From Streptomyces vilmorinianum (GTDB lineage: Bacteria > Actinomycetota > Actinomycetes > Streptomycetales > Streptomycetaceae): 64,000 nucleotides of DNA. The notes beneath the pieces were generated by a model, which saw nothing but the letters and a program-made list of their open reading frames with translations, was not told the DNA's origin and made no database searches. A program made the translations under genes and the position numbers. Location of the stretch: contig NZ_CP040244.1 of assembly GCF_005517195.1 (NCBI RefSeq), forward strand, positions 1,630,001 through 1,694,000, read 5' to 3'. Shown piece by piece: positions 7,492-16,073 of the stretch (position 1 is the first letter of the stretch; the number at the start of each line of letters is the position of its first letter).

Positions 7492-9566
7492 CGGCGGCGA
7501 CGCTCGTGGAGCAGCGCCGGGCCGCCCCGTCCGTCCTGCGCAGCGGCGCGCTCATGGCCGCCGGGTCGCTGGTCTCGCGCGCGACCGGGTTCGTCCGCTC
7601 GGCGATCGTCGCCGCGGCGCTCGGCGTCGGGGGGATCGCCGACGGGTACGGGGTCGCCAACTCCATCCCCACCATCGTCTACATGCTGCTCCTGGGCGGC
7701 GCGCTCAACGCCGTCTTCGTGCCCGAACTGGTCAAGGCGGCCAAGGAGCACGAGGACGGGGGCGTCGCCTACACCGATCGTCTCCTCACGGCCTGCGTGT
7801 GCGCGCTGCTGGCACTGACGGCGGGCGCGGTGCTCGCGGCGCCCGCGATCGTCGACGCATACACCGACTACAGCGGCGCGCGGGAGTCGATGACGGTCGC
7901 GTTCGCCCGCTACTGCCTGCCGCAGATCTTCTTCCTTGGGCTGTTCACGCTGCTCGGGCAGGTGCTGAACGCGCGGGGCAGGTTCGGCGCGATGATGTGG
8001 ACGCCGGTCCTCAACAACCTCGTCGTCATCGCCGTGTTCGCGCTCTATCTGGCGACGGCGGCGGCCGGCGGCGGACTGACGGCGGGGGAGACGGCGCTGC
8101 TCGGCTGGGGCACGACGGCGGGCATCGTGCTCCAGGCGCTGGCGCTTGTGCCGTCGCTGCGGTCGGCCGGCTTCCGCTGGCGCCCGCGCTTCGACTGGCG
8201 GGGCAGCGGTCTGGCGGCGCCGCTGCGGTCGGCCGGGTGGCTGGTGCTGCTCGTCCTGACCAACCAGGCCGCGTACTGGGTGACGACGAGGCTCGCGACG
8301 GCGGCGGGGACGCGGGCGGAGGTGCTGGGCGCGGGCGGGGGCTTCGGCTTCGCCGCGTACAACAACGCGTATCTGCTGTGGGCCGTGCCGCACGGCATCG
8401 TCACCGTCTCGCTGGTGACGGCGCTGCTGCCGCGGATGAGCGGGGCGGCGGCGGACGGCGACCTGGCGGGGGTACGGCGGGACGTGTCGTACGCGCTCCG
8501 GACGAGCGCGGCGGCCGTCGTCCCGGCGGCCTGCGCGCTGTTCGCGCTGGCGGTGCCGCTGATGAGCCTGGTCTTCCAGTACGGCAGAACCGGCGCCGAC
8601 GACATCCGGGCGATGGCCTGGATCCTGATGGCCTTCGCCCCGGGCCTCGTCGCGCTCTCGGGGCAATACGTCTGCACCCGTGCCTTCTACGCCCTGCGCG
8701 ACACCCGCACCCCGTTCCTGCTGAACCTGGTGATCGCGGCCCTCAACGCGGGCCTGTCCCTGACCGCGTACCGCCTTCTCCCGCCGACCTGGGCGGTGGC
8801 GGGCCTGGCGGCCGGCTACTCGCTCGCCCTGTGGGCGGGCTGGGCCGTGACGGCGTACGCCCTGCGCCGCCGCCTGTCCGGCGGCCGTGCCGGCGCGGCG
8901 ACCGCGGGCCCGTCAGGCGCCGCCCCGGCCGGTACGCCCGACGCGTCCGGCGCGTCCGCGCGTATGGCAACGGTCGGCGGGGCGGCTTCGGGCCTGTCTG
9001 GTACGCCCGACCCGTCAGGCGCCGATCCGGCCGGGACGCCCGGCCGGTCAGGCGCCGATCCGGCCGGGACGCTCGAAGCGTCCGGCGCCGGCGTGTCGGG
9101 GCCGGCGGCGTCGGAGCTGTCCGGCGCGTCCGCGCGTATGGCAGCGGTCGGCGGGGCGGCTTCGGGTCTGTCTGGTACGCCCGTCCCGTCAGGCGCCGAT
9201 CCGGCCAGGACGCCCGACCCGTCAGGCGCCGGCTTGGCCGGCGGGGCGGCCTCGGGTCTGTCCGGGACGCTCGAAGCGTCCGGCGCGTCCGGCGCGTCCG
9301 CGCGTATGGCAGCGGTCGGCGCCGGCCCGGCCGGGGCCGCGTCCTCGCTCGTGCGGCTGCTCGTGGCCGCCGTACCCGCGGCCGGTTTCGGGCTGCTCGT
9401 CGCCGATGTGACCGCCCCGGCGGGGGCGCTCGCGGCGGGCGCGGCCGGTGGCCTCGTCGTCCTCGCGGTCTTCGGCCTCCTGGCCCGCCCCCTCCGGCTC
9501 ACCGAGGTGCAGGCGCTGCTGACCGGCGCGGCCCACCGCCTGCGCGGCCTCGCGCGGCGAGGCTGA
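7488..9566 (+). CDS. murJ: MurJ/MviN-type lipid II flippase with a repetitive insertion
   Basis: MurJ flips lipid II across the membrane. The 692-residue protein starts at the ATG overlapping the femX stop and has the MVF core in residues 15-460, with about 12 hydrophobic segments. An early ASLVSRATGFVRS-type signature and the GGALNAVFVPEL segment (about residues 70-80) are typical. Residues ~464-614 are an unusual Ala/Gly/Ser/Pro/Thr-rich low-complexity stretch encoded by DNA repeats. Two final hydrophobic segments (about 618-670) follow it. MurJ in streptomycetes is often elongated, but a 150-residue repeat between helices is odd. It could be a paralogue rather than the sole essential flippase. 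Confidence 0.9.
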   Translation: MTAATLVEQRRAAPSVLRSGALMAAGSLVSRATGFVRSAIVAAALGVGGIADGYGVANSIPTIVYMLLLGGALNAVFVPELVKAAKEHEDGGVAYTDRLLTACVCALLALTAGAVLAAPAIVDAYTDYSGARESMTVAFARYCLPQIFFLGLFTLLGQVLNARGRFGAMMWTPVLNNLVVIAVFALYLATAAAGGGLTAGETALLGWGTTAGIVLQALALVPSLRSAGFRWRPRFDWRGSGLAAPLRSAGWLVLLVLTNQAAYWVTTRLATAAGTRAEVLGAGGGFGFAAYNNAYLLWAVPHGIVTVSLVTALLPRMSGAAADGDLAGVRRDVSYALRTSAAAVVPAACALFALAVPLMSLVFQYGRTGADDIRAMAWILMAFAPGLVALSGQYVCTRAFYALRDTRTPFLLNLVIAALNAGLSLTAYRLLPPTWAVAGLAAGYSLALWAGWAVTAYALRRRLSGGRAGAATAGPSGAAPAGTPDASGASARMATVGGAASGLSGTPDPSGADPAGTPGRSGADPAGTLEASGAGVSGPAASELSGASARMAAVGGAASGLSGTPVPSGADPARTPDPSGAGLAGGAASGLSGTLEASGASGASARMAAVGAGPAGAASSLVRLLVAAVPAAGFGLLVADVTAPAGALAAGAAGGLVVLAVFGLLARPLRLTEVQALLTGAAHRLRGLARRG
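8880..9330 (+). repeat. Degenerate repeats inside murJ encoding an Ala/Ser/Gly/Pro/Thr-rich segment
   Basis: The stretch is built from short units such as CCGTCAGGCGCCGATCCGGC and GCGTCCGGCGCG, repeated in phase. A longer block of about 60 bp containing GCGCGTATGGCA-CGGTCGGCGGGGC occurs at about 8949-9010 and again at about 9124-9184, with a third partial copy at about 9295-9323. All units keep the reading frame, so the protein gains PSGADPAGT and SGASARMA motifs. The pattern suggests growth by slippage or unequal recombination. Confidence 0.85.
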
Positions 9567-9689
9567 CGCCCGCCGCGGCCGCGCGACCGGGAGCCGTCGC
9601 TCACCGCCGGGCGGACACCCGCCGCGACACCCCGCCACCGGCCTTCCCCTCCGAAGATCCCCTTCGACCGACCTTGGGATACTGCTCGA

Positions 9690-10373
9690 ATGCCTCGCGT
9701 GCTTCTCATAGAAGACGACCCCTCCGTCCGCGAAGGGGTCGAACTCGGGCTCCGTCGCCGTGGTCACGACGTGCGGACCGCCGCCACCGGGGAGGCCGGG
9801 CTCTCCCTTCTCAGGGAGTTCCGCCCCGACCTGCTGCTGCTCGACCTGATGCTGCCCGGCATGAACGGCGTCCAGGTCTGCCGCCAGGTCCGCGAGACCA
9901 GCCAGCTGCCGATCATCATGCTCACCGCGCGCGGTGACGACTTCGACGTCGTCATCGGTCTGGAGGCCGGCGCCGACGACTACATCGTCAAACCCGCCCG
10001 CACCGAGGTCATCGAGGCGCGCATCCGCGCCGTCCTCCGGCGCATCGAAGAGCCCGGAGCCGGCCGCCCCGCCGTCGAGTTCCACGGCGAGCTGGCCATC
10101 GACCGCGCCGGTCTCACCGTCGCCAAGTCCGGCGAGCGCCTCGCCCTCGCCCCGTCCGAGCTCAAGCTCCTCCTCCACCTGACCGCCCACCCGGAACAGG
10201 TCTTCAGCCGCCAGCAGCTCCTCGAACACGTCTGGGAGCACAGCTACCACGGCGACTCCCGCCTCGTGGACGCCTGCGTCCGCCGGCTGCGCACCAAGAT
10301 CGAGGACTCCGCCGGCGCTCCCCGCTACATCCAGACCCTGCGCGGCTTCGGCTACCGCTTCGGGCCGCTGTGA
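9690..10373 (+). CDS. OmpR/PhoB-family response regulator
   Basis: A 227-residue cytoplasmic regulator. The receiver domain (about 1-115) has the acidic pair EDD at residues 8-10, the phosphoacceptor in LLLDLMLPGMNG (Asp near 52), the T/S position in IIMLTARG and the Lys in YIVKPA. The winged-helix domain (about 130-225) ends with the signature YIQTLRGFGYRF. The partner sensor kinase follows with a GTGA overlap and a lipoprotein after that, so the three genes form one operon. The DNA target and the signal are unknown. Confidence 0.93.
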   Translation: MPRVLLIEDDPSVREGVELGLRRRGHDVRTAATGEAGLSLLREFRPDLLLLDLMLPGMNGVQVCRQVRETSQLPIIMLTARGDDFDVVIGLEAGADDYIVKPARTEVIEARIRAVLRRIEEPGAGRPAVEFHGELAIDRAGLTVAKSGERLALAPSELKLLLHLTAHPEQVFSRQQLLEHVWEHSYHGDSRLVDACVRRLRTKIEDSAGAPRYIQTLRGFGYRFGPL

Positions 10374-11818
10374 GCGGCCGCCGCGCCCCACGACGCCGCC
10401 GCCACCCCTTCGGGCTCCGCACCCGGCTCGTCCTCGCCTTCCTCCTCGTCGCCGCCGTCGGCTGCGGCACCACCGCCGCCCTCACCTACCGCGCCGCCCG
10501 CAACGCCATCCTCGAACAGGCCCAGGACACCGCCGTCTCCGCCTTCCGCGAGCAGGTCCAGACCCTCGGCGTCACGCTGCCCATCGAGGCGGACTCGCTG
10601 CGCGATGTGCTCCGACAGATCGCCAAGCAGGGCAAGCCCCGCGCCTGGCGCGTCTACGCCGAGTACGGATCCGTCCGCGTCTCGTCCGCCGAACGCCCCA
10701 CCTCCACCGTCATCACCCCCGAACTCCGCTCCCGCGCCCGGGCCTCGGCCCACGGCAGCTTCCAGCGGGTGGTCAAGAACGGCCGGCCCTACCTCACCAT
10801 CGCCGTCCCCGCCGTCTTCAGGGCGCACACCCCGGCCGACGCCGTCCACCGCACCGGCCTCGTGCTGTACGCCGTCATGGAACTCGACGCCGAGGAGGCC
10901 AACGTCGAGGCGATGGTCCTCGCCGCACGCGACGGCGCCCTGCCCGCGCTCGCCATCGCCCTGATCCCCGCCCTGATCGCCGCCCGCAGCGTGCTGCGGC
11001 CGGTGCGGGAGCTGCGGCGCGCCGCCGACTCCATGGGGCGCGGCCGGCTCGACACGCGGATCCACGCCAAGGGCAGCGACGAACTCGCCGACCTCGCCCG
11101 TACCTTCAACGAGTCCGCCGCCGCGCTCGAACGCTCCGTCGTCGAGCTCCGCCACGCCGAGGCCCGCGCCCGCCGCTTCGCCTCCGACGTCTCCCACGAG
11201 CTGCGCACCCCGCTCGCCGGGATGCTCGCCGTCACCGAGGTCCTCGACGAGGACGCGGCCACCCTCGACAGCGACACGGCCAGGGCGGTACGGCTCATCA
11301 GCGCCGAGACCGGCAAGCTGGCCGTGCTCGTGGAGGACCTCATGGAGATCTCCCGCTTCGACGCGCGCGCCGCCGAACTCCACGTGGACGAGGTCGACGC
11401 GGCCGACTGCGTGCGCAAGACCCTGCAGCACCGCCGCTGGACCGACCCGGCGCTCGTCCGCACCGACCTGCCCGCCGGGGTGCGCGCCCGGCTCGACCCG
11501 CGCCGCTTCGACATCGTCGTCGCCAACGTCGTCGGCAACGCGCTGCGGCACGGACGACCGCCGGTGACCGTGCGGGTGCGTGCCGACGGCGACTGGCTGG
11601 TGACCGAGGTGTCCGACCGGGGGCCCGGCATCGCCGACGAGGTCCTGCCGCATGTCTTCGACCGCTTCTTCAAGGCGGACCCGGCCCGTACCCGCTCCAC
11701 GGGCAGCGGACTCGGTCTCGCCATCACCCTGGAGAACGTCCGGCTGCACGGTGGCACCGTCACGGCCGCGAACCACCCCGACGGCGGAGCCGTCTTCACG
11801 GTGAGGATCCCGCGATGA
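10370..11818 (+). CDS. Sensor histidine kinase of the adjacent response regulator
   Basis: The 482-residue membrane kinase has an N-terminal transmembrane helix (about 20-42), an extracytoplasmic domain (about 45-190), a second helix ending near residue 205 and a HAMP linker starting around RPVRELRRAADSMG. The HisKA domain has the phosphorylation site VSHELRTPLAGML. The HATPase domain shows the N-box (NVVGNALRHG), DRGPGIADE and the G2 box STGSGLGLAI. It starts with GTG overlapping the regulator stop and ends overlapping the lipoprotein start. The ligand-sensing domain is not one I recognise. Confidence 0.93.
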   Translation: MSGRRAPRRRRHPFGLRTRLVLAFLLVAAVGCGTTAALTYRAARNAILEQAQDTAVSAFREQVQTLGVTLPIEADSLRDVLRQIAKQGKPRAWRVYAEYGSVRVSSAERPTSTVITPELRSRARASAHGSFQRVVKNGRPYLTIAVPAVFRAHTPADAVHRTGLVLYAVMELDAEEANVEAMVLAARDGALPALAIALIPALIAARSVLRPVRELRRAADSMGRGRLDTRIHAKGSDELADLARTFNESAAALERSVVELRHAEARARRFASDVSHELRTPLAGMLAVTEVLDEDAATLDSDTARAVRLISAETGKLAVLVEDLMEISRFDARAAELHVDEVDAADCVRKTLQHRRWTDPALVRTDLPAGVRARLDPRRFDIVVANVVGNALRHGRPPVTVRVRADGDWLVTEVSDRGPGIADEVLPHVFDRFFKADPARTRSTGSGLGLAITLENVRLHGGTVTAANHPDGGAVFTVRIPR

Positions 11819-12621
11819 AGCGCCGGACCGGGCTCGGCGCCCTCCTCGCGGGCGCCCTCGCGCTCACCGGCTGCGGCATCCAGCAGACCGACGTCGTGGA
11901 GGCCGGCGGGCCGGCGACCATCGCCGTCATTCCCGTCCAGGACAGCCGGTTCCTCCTCTTCTACGTCGACGCCGACGGCAGACTGACCCCGGTCGCCCGC
12001 GACATGGGCGGACCGTTCGGCGGCTCGGAGGGGTACGAGCCCGGGTCCGGCACGGTGCTGCCCACCTCTCCGCTCGGCAGCGGGATCATCGCTCCCAAGG
12101 CGCTCACCGTGCTGCTCCACGGTCCGAACGCGGCGGAACGTGCGGCAGGCCTCCACAGCCGGCTGCCGGAGCCGAGCGCGTGGAAGCACGCCAAGGAGGG
12201 GCCTCTCCTGTCCCAGGAGCCCGTCAGAACCGCCGCGAACGGCGAGCACACGCTGCGGATCAGTCTCAACCTCCCTCTCGGCGATCTGGAGGGCACGGCG
12301 ATCCGTCAGCTGGTGTGCACGGCGGCCTACGCGGAGGAGACCGACGGCCGGGTCTCCGTCGTCCTGTCGGGACCGGGCGGCGAACTCCCCGCCCAGCGCT
12401 GCGACGACTTCATCGTCGGCACCCCCACCACGGCGGCGCAGGACACCCCGAGCGAGGGCACGCGGAACACCCCGGACACCCCCGACACCCCCGACACCCC
12501 GAACACGCCGGACACGCCGGAAACCCCGGACACGCCGGACCGTCCGAGCGGCACGGGCGGTCCCTCCCCGACCCACGCGCCACCCAGGACGAAGCCGTCG
12601 CCTACGCGCGCAGCTCCATGA
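11815..12621 (+). CDS. Lipoprotein co-encoded with a two-component system
   Basis: The 268-residue protein has a short basic N-terminus, a hydrophobic stretch and the lipobox ALTGC with Cys near residue 20, so it should be a surface lipoprotein. The body (about 25-205) is an uncharacterised Streptomyces-type domain containing two further cysteines. The C-terminus (about 215-265) is a run of Thr-Pro-Asp repeats followed by a Pro/Thr-rich tail. The ATGA overlap with the sensor kinase suggests a role in sensing or output of that system, by inference only. The last 20 bp overlap the end of the convergent serine hydrolase gene. Confidence 0.8.
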   Translation: MKRRTGLGALLAGALALTGCGIQQTDVVEAGGPATIAVIPVQDSRFLLFYVDADGRLTPVARDMGGPFGGSEGYEPGSGTVLPTSPLGSGIIAPKALTVLLHGPNAAERAAGLHSRLPEPSAWKHAKEGPLLSQEPVRTAANGEHTLRISLNLPLGDLEGTAIRQLVCTAAYAEETDGRVSVVLSGPGGELPAQRCDDFIVGTPTTAAQDTPSEGTRNTPDTPDTPDTPNTPDTPETPDTPDRPSGTGGPSPTHAPPRTKPSPTRAAP

Positions 12622-13417
12622 GCACCGCGTCCGTGAACGGCGGCCACGCCTCCACCGCCCACGGCCCGAAGGGCCGGTCGGTCAGTGCCACGCACGCGGC
12701 GCCCGCATCCGGGTCGACCCACAGGAACGTGCCCGACTGCCCGAAGTGCCCGAACGTACGCGGCGAGGACGAAGCCCCCGTCCAGTGCGGCGACTTGCCG
12801 TCCCGGATCTCGAAGCCGAGCCCCCAGTCGTTGGGCTTCTGGTGTCCGTATCCGGGCAGGATGCCGGTCAGGCCCGGGTACGTCACCGTCATCGCGTCGA
12901 GCACCGTGCGCGCGTCCAGCAGCCGGGGCGCCTGCACCTCGGCCGCGAAGCGCACCAGGTCGTCGACCGTGGACACCGCGTCCTTGGCCGGCGAGCCCTC
13001 CAGCGTCGTCGAGGTCATCCCCAGCGGCTCCAGGACAGCCTGGTGCAGGTACTCGGCGAACGGGATGTCCGTCGCCTTGGCGACATGGTCGCCGAGCGCC
13101 TCGAACCCGGTGTTGGAGTAGATCCGCCGGGTGCCCGGCGCGGCCATGATCCGCTGCTCGTCGAAGGCGAGACCCGAGGTGTGGGCCAGCAGATGCCGGA
13201 CGGTCGCGCCCTCGGGCCCGGCGGGCTCGTCGAGGTCGATCGCCCCCTCCTCGTACGCGACGAGGACGGCGTAGGCCGCCAGCGGCTTGGTGACCGACGC
13301 GAGCGGGAACCGCTGTCCGGTGGGGCCGTGGGACCCGGCCAGGGTGCCGTCCGCGCGCACGACGGCGGCGGCCGCGGTGGGGACGGGCCAGTTCTCGATC
13401 AACGCCAGGCTCTGCAT
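12602..13417 (-). CDS. Serine hydrolase, beta-lactamase/class C PBP-like
   Basis: A 271-residue protein of the beta-lactamase superfamily. The SxxK catalytic motif is S-V-T-K in FPLASVTKPLAAYA (about residues 44-57) and the YxN motif is Y-S-N in RIYSNTGFEALG. A HTSGLAF segment between them is typical of class C-like esterases and D-aminopeptidases. No signal peptide is visible when the ATG at 13417 is used, so it may be cytoplasmic; the longer frame (to 13501) would run through the divergent MerR promoter. The substrate is not predictable. It converges on, and overlaps by 20 bp, the lipoprotein gene. Confidence 0.86.
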   Translation of the reverse strand: MQSLALIENWPVPTAAAAVVRADGTLAGSHGPTGQRFPLASVTKPLAAYAVLVAYEEGAIDLDEPAGPEGATVRHLLAHTSGLAFDEQRIMAAPGTRRIYSNTGFEALGDHVAKATDIPFAEYLHQAVLEPLGMTSTTLEGSPAKDAVSTVDDLVRFAAEVQAPRLLDARTVLDAMTVTYPGLTGILPGYGHQKPNDWGLGFEIRDGKSPHWTGASSSPRTFGHFGQSGTFLWVDPDAGAACVALTDRPFGPWAVEAWPPFTDAVLMELRA

Positions 13418-13431
13418 GCAGCCGAGCCTAC

Positions 13432-13462
13432 TTGCTTCGAGTGCACTCCAAGGTTCTAGCGT
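13432..13462 (+). promoter_or_regulatory. MerR-type promoter with a long spacer and central palindrome
   Basis: A -35-like TTGCTT (13432-13437) and a -10-like TAGCGT (13457-13462) are separated by 19 bp, the over-long spacer typical of promoters controlled by MerR proteins. The spacer contains the perfect palindrome GAGTGCACTC (13439-13448), extended to an 18-bp near-palindrome (13435-13452). It lies directly before the merR gene, so autoregulation of the merR-aldo/keto reductase pair is likely. Confidence 0.65.
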
Positions 13463-13469
13463 GGGGCCC

Positions 13470-13859
13470 ATGAGCGTGATCGAAAGCACCACGCAGACCA
13501 CTCAGGCGCATTACACCATCAGCGAGGTCGCGGCCCGGACCGGCCTCTCGGCGCACACCCTGCGCTGGTACGAGCGGATCGGGCTGATGCCGCACGTCGA
13601 CCGTTCCCACACCGGCCAGCGCCGCTTCACCGACCGCGACCTGAGCTGGCTGGACTTCGTCGGCAAACTCCGGCTGACCGGCATGCCGGTCGCCTCGATG
13701 GTGCGGTACGCGGAGCTGGTGCGCGAGGGCGATCACACCTTCGACGAGCGGCGCGAACTCCTGGAGAGCACGCGGCGGGACGTCCTGTCCCGGATCGCCG
13801 AGCTCCAGGACACGCTCGCCGTGCTCGACATCAAGATCAGTCACTACAGGGAGGCATGA
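13470..13859 (+). CDS. MerR-family transcriptional regulator
   Basis: The 129-residue protein has the MerR winged helix-turn-helix (about 16-85): YTISEVAARTGLSAHTLRWYERIGL, seen as YTISEVAARTG then LRWYERIG, followed by RRFTDRDL. A coiled-coil dimerisation helix follows (about 90-125). There is no cysteine cluster for metal binding, so a small-molecule or redox signal is more likely. The ATG at 13470 is placed only 7 bp after the -10 element, so the mRNA may have almost no leader. An aldo/keto reductase gene follows after 4 bp and is the probable target. Confidence 0.92.
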   Translation: MSVIESTTQTTQAHYTISEVAARTGLSAHTLRWYERIGLMPHVDRSHTGQRRFTDRDLSWLDFVGKLRLTGMPVASMVRYAELVREGDHTFDERRELLESTRRDVLSRIAELQDTLAVLDIKISHYREA

Positions 13860-13863
13860 CCCG

Positions 13864-14874
13864 GTGAGCAGAATCTCCACGGTTCGGCTGGGTACGGACG
13901 GACCCGAGACCGGCGTCCAGGGCTTCGGCGCCATGGGCATCAGCGAGTTCTACGGCGACACGGACGAGGCCGCCGCCCGCGACACCCTCGACGCGGCCCT
14001 GGAGGCCGGCGTCACCCTGATCGACACGGCGGACGCCTACGGAAGCGGGACCAACGAGGAGTTCCTCGCCCCGTTCCTGGCCGCGCACCGCGACGAGATC
14101 GTCCTCGCCACCAAGTTCGGCCTCGAACGGCGCGCCGACGACCCGCGCTACCGGGGGATCAACAACGATCCCGCCTACATCAGGAAGGCGGCCGAGGCGA
14201 GCCTGCGCCGCCTCGGCGTCGACACCATCGACCTCTACTACATGCACCGCCGCGACCCGGCCGTCCCGCTCGCCGAGTCCGTCGGCGCGATGGCCGAGCT
14301 GGTACGGGAGGGCAAGGTCAAGCACCTCGGCCTGAGCGAGGTGACCGGGGCCGAGCTGCGCGAGGCGCACGCGGTGCACCCGATCGCCGCGGTCCAGTCG
14401 GAGTGGTCGCTGTTCTCGCGGGACGTGGAGCGCAGCGCGGTCGGCGCGGCGGCCGAGCTCGGCGTCGCGTTCGTGCCGTACTCGCCGCTCGGCCGGGGCT
14501 TTCTGACCGGCGCGTTCGCGGACGCCTCGAAGGAACTGTCGGACGGCGACTTCCGCCGGCACCAGCCGCGGTTCACCGGCGAGAACGCGGCGCGGAACGC
14601 GGCCCTGCTCGAACCGGTCCTGAAGATCGCGGCGGCGCACGGCGCGACGGCGGCGCAGATCGCCCTGGCCTGGGTGCAGCAGCGGGCCTCCGTGCACGGT
14701 CTGACGGTCGTCCCGATCCCGGGCACCCGCAAGCGGTCCCGCCTGGAGGAGAACGCGGCGGCCACGCGGATCACGCTGACCGACGCCGAACTCGCGGAAC
14801 TGGAACCGATCGCCGACCGGGTGACCGGGGACCGCTACCCCGACATGAGCTTCACGTCGGCGGCCCGCGAGTAG
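13864..14874 (+). CDS. Aldo/keto reductase
   Basis: A 336-residue NADPH-dependent oxidoreductase of the AKR superfamily (TIM barrel). Recognisable parts are GFGAMGISEFYG at the N-terminus and the catalytic Asp and Tyr in LIDTADAYG (about 46-57). The catalytic Lys is in LATKFG and His in YYMHRRDP. The cofactor-binding C-terminus has VVPIPGTRKRSRLEEN. The GTG start follows GGGAGG at a suitable distance. It is co-transcribed with the merR gene, as often seen for reductases induced by reactive carbonyls or quinones; that role is inferred. Confidence 0.92.
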   Translation: MSRISTVRLGTDGPETGVQGFGAMGISEFYGDTDEAAARDTLDAALEAGVTLIDTADAYGSGTNEEFLAPFLAAHRDEIVLATKFGLERRADDPRYRGINNDPAYIRKAAEASLRRLGVDTIDLYYMHRRDPAVPLAESVGAMAELVREGKVKHLGLSEVTGAELREAHAVHPIAAVQSEWSLFSRDVERSAVGAAAELGVAFVPYSPLGRGFLTGAFADASKELSDGDFRRHQPRFTGENAARNAALLEPVLKIAAAHGATAAQIALAWVQQRASVHGLTVVPIPGTRKRSRLEENAAATRITLTDAELAELEPIADRVTGDRYPDMSFTSAARE

Positions 14875-14876
14875 CC

Positions 14877-16073
14877 TCACGCCAGCCCCAGCGCGAAGAC
14901 CGCGAAGCCCGCCGCGAGCAGCCCCGCCGCTGCCCGCCGGGCGGTGCCGGCCCGCGTCCACGGGGACTCGAAGCCGCGCGCGTACCGCCCGATGAGCACG
15001 AGCAGCCCGGCGAACAGCGGCATCCAGGCCAGCCGGGCGAGGACCCAGCCGACCGTGTCGGGCGCGCCGACCAGGCCCGGGACCTCACCCCCGTACGAGG
15101 CGGGGATCGCGGCCGCGAGCATCGCCGTCTGGTGCCAGCACAGGATCGTCATCGCGGACAGGTTGACGACCACGACCGGCGCCCACAGCGCGGGCCGCCT
15201 CAGCAGCTTCCCGAGCCGGTCGCGCAGCAGGATCGCGGCGCCGCTCTGGGCGGCGGCGAGGGCGAGGACGAGCAGCGACGGCGGGTGGGAGTTGGTACGG
15301 GCCTCACCCGGCACGCCGACCATCGAGGCCGGGTAGCCGAAGGCGAGCAGCAGGGCGGCGAAGAGCGCGGCGCCGCCGATCAGCAGTCCCCAGGCGTGCC
15401 GCCGGGTGAGCTTGCCCTCGCCCCAGGAGACGCCGAGCTGGTAGGCGAAGAGCCAGCCGGGCAGGATGTTGAGCACGCTCAGCCAGGACGGCACGGCGTC
15501 CGCGTACGGTCCGTAGCGCAGGAAGTCGACGACGGCGACGGAGCCGAGCAGCGGGGCCGCGGCCCACACGCCCGTCCGGCGGGCGGCGCGCACACAGAGC
15601 GGGGTCAGTGCGGTCACGACCGTGTACACGCCGACGAACCACAGGGGCTGGATCACGAGGGTCGACGCCGTGCGCAGGGTGTCGCCCGGCACTCCGAACC
15701 CGTAGTGGAGGAGCGGGAGCAGCGCCGCCCAGACGGCGGTGACCCCGAGGACGGGACGGCCGAGCCGGGCGAGCCGGCCCTTGAGCCACGCGCCGGTGGA
15801 GCCGTTGTGCTTCCGGTACGACAGGACGGAGGCGTAGCCGCCGACCAGGAAGAAGATCCCGAGCATCTGCAGGATCCAGCTGACGGGCGCGAGTCCGCCG
15901 AAGGCGGCGAGGGGGCTGGCGTTGTGCAGGGCCCCGTCGGAGGAGAGCGTGAAGCCGCCGAGCAGCCAGTGCCCGGTGGGCACGGCGAGCAGGGCGAGGG
16001 CGCGCAGCCCGTCGATGGCGCGGTCGCGGTTCACGGGGGTGCGGGATTCGATGCGCTGGGCGAGCTGGTTCAT
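14877..16073 (-). CDS. Acyltransferase family 3 integral membrane protein
   Basis: The 398-residue protein has about ten hydrophobic segments and the family start RDRAIDGLRALALLAV (about 16-31), with a histidine in the first helix (TGHWLLGG). These proteins acetylate or acylate extracellular sugars or lipids. Other hallmarks are FFLVGGYASVLSY and the repeated W/F-rich helices. Its ATG overlaps the stop of the upstream alpha/beta hydrolase (ATGA), so both are co-expressed. The acceptor is unknown. It converges on the aldo/keto reductase gene with 2 bp between stop codons. Confidence 0.87.
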   Translation of the reverse strand: MNQLAQRIESRTPVNRDRAIDGLRALALLAVPTGHWLLGGFTLSSDGALHNASPLAAFGGLAPVSWILQMLGIFFLVGGYASVLSYRKHNGSTGAWLKGRLARLGRPVLGVTAVWAALLPLLHYGFGVPGDTLRTASTLVIQPLWFVGVYTVVTALTPLCVRAARRTGVWAAAPLLGSVAVVDFLRYGPYADAVPSWLSVLNILPGWLFAYQLGVSWGEGKLTRRHAWGLLIGGAALFAALLLAFGYPASMVGVPGEARTNSHPPSLLVLALAAAQSGAAILLRDRLGKLLRRPALWAPVVVVNLSAMTILCWHQTAMLAAAIPASYGGEVPGLVGAPDTVGWVLARLAWMPLFAGLLVLIGRYARGFESPWTRAGTARRAAAGLLAAGFAVFALGLA

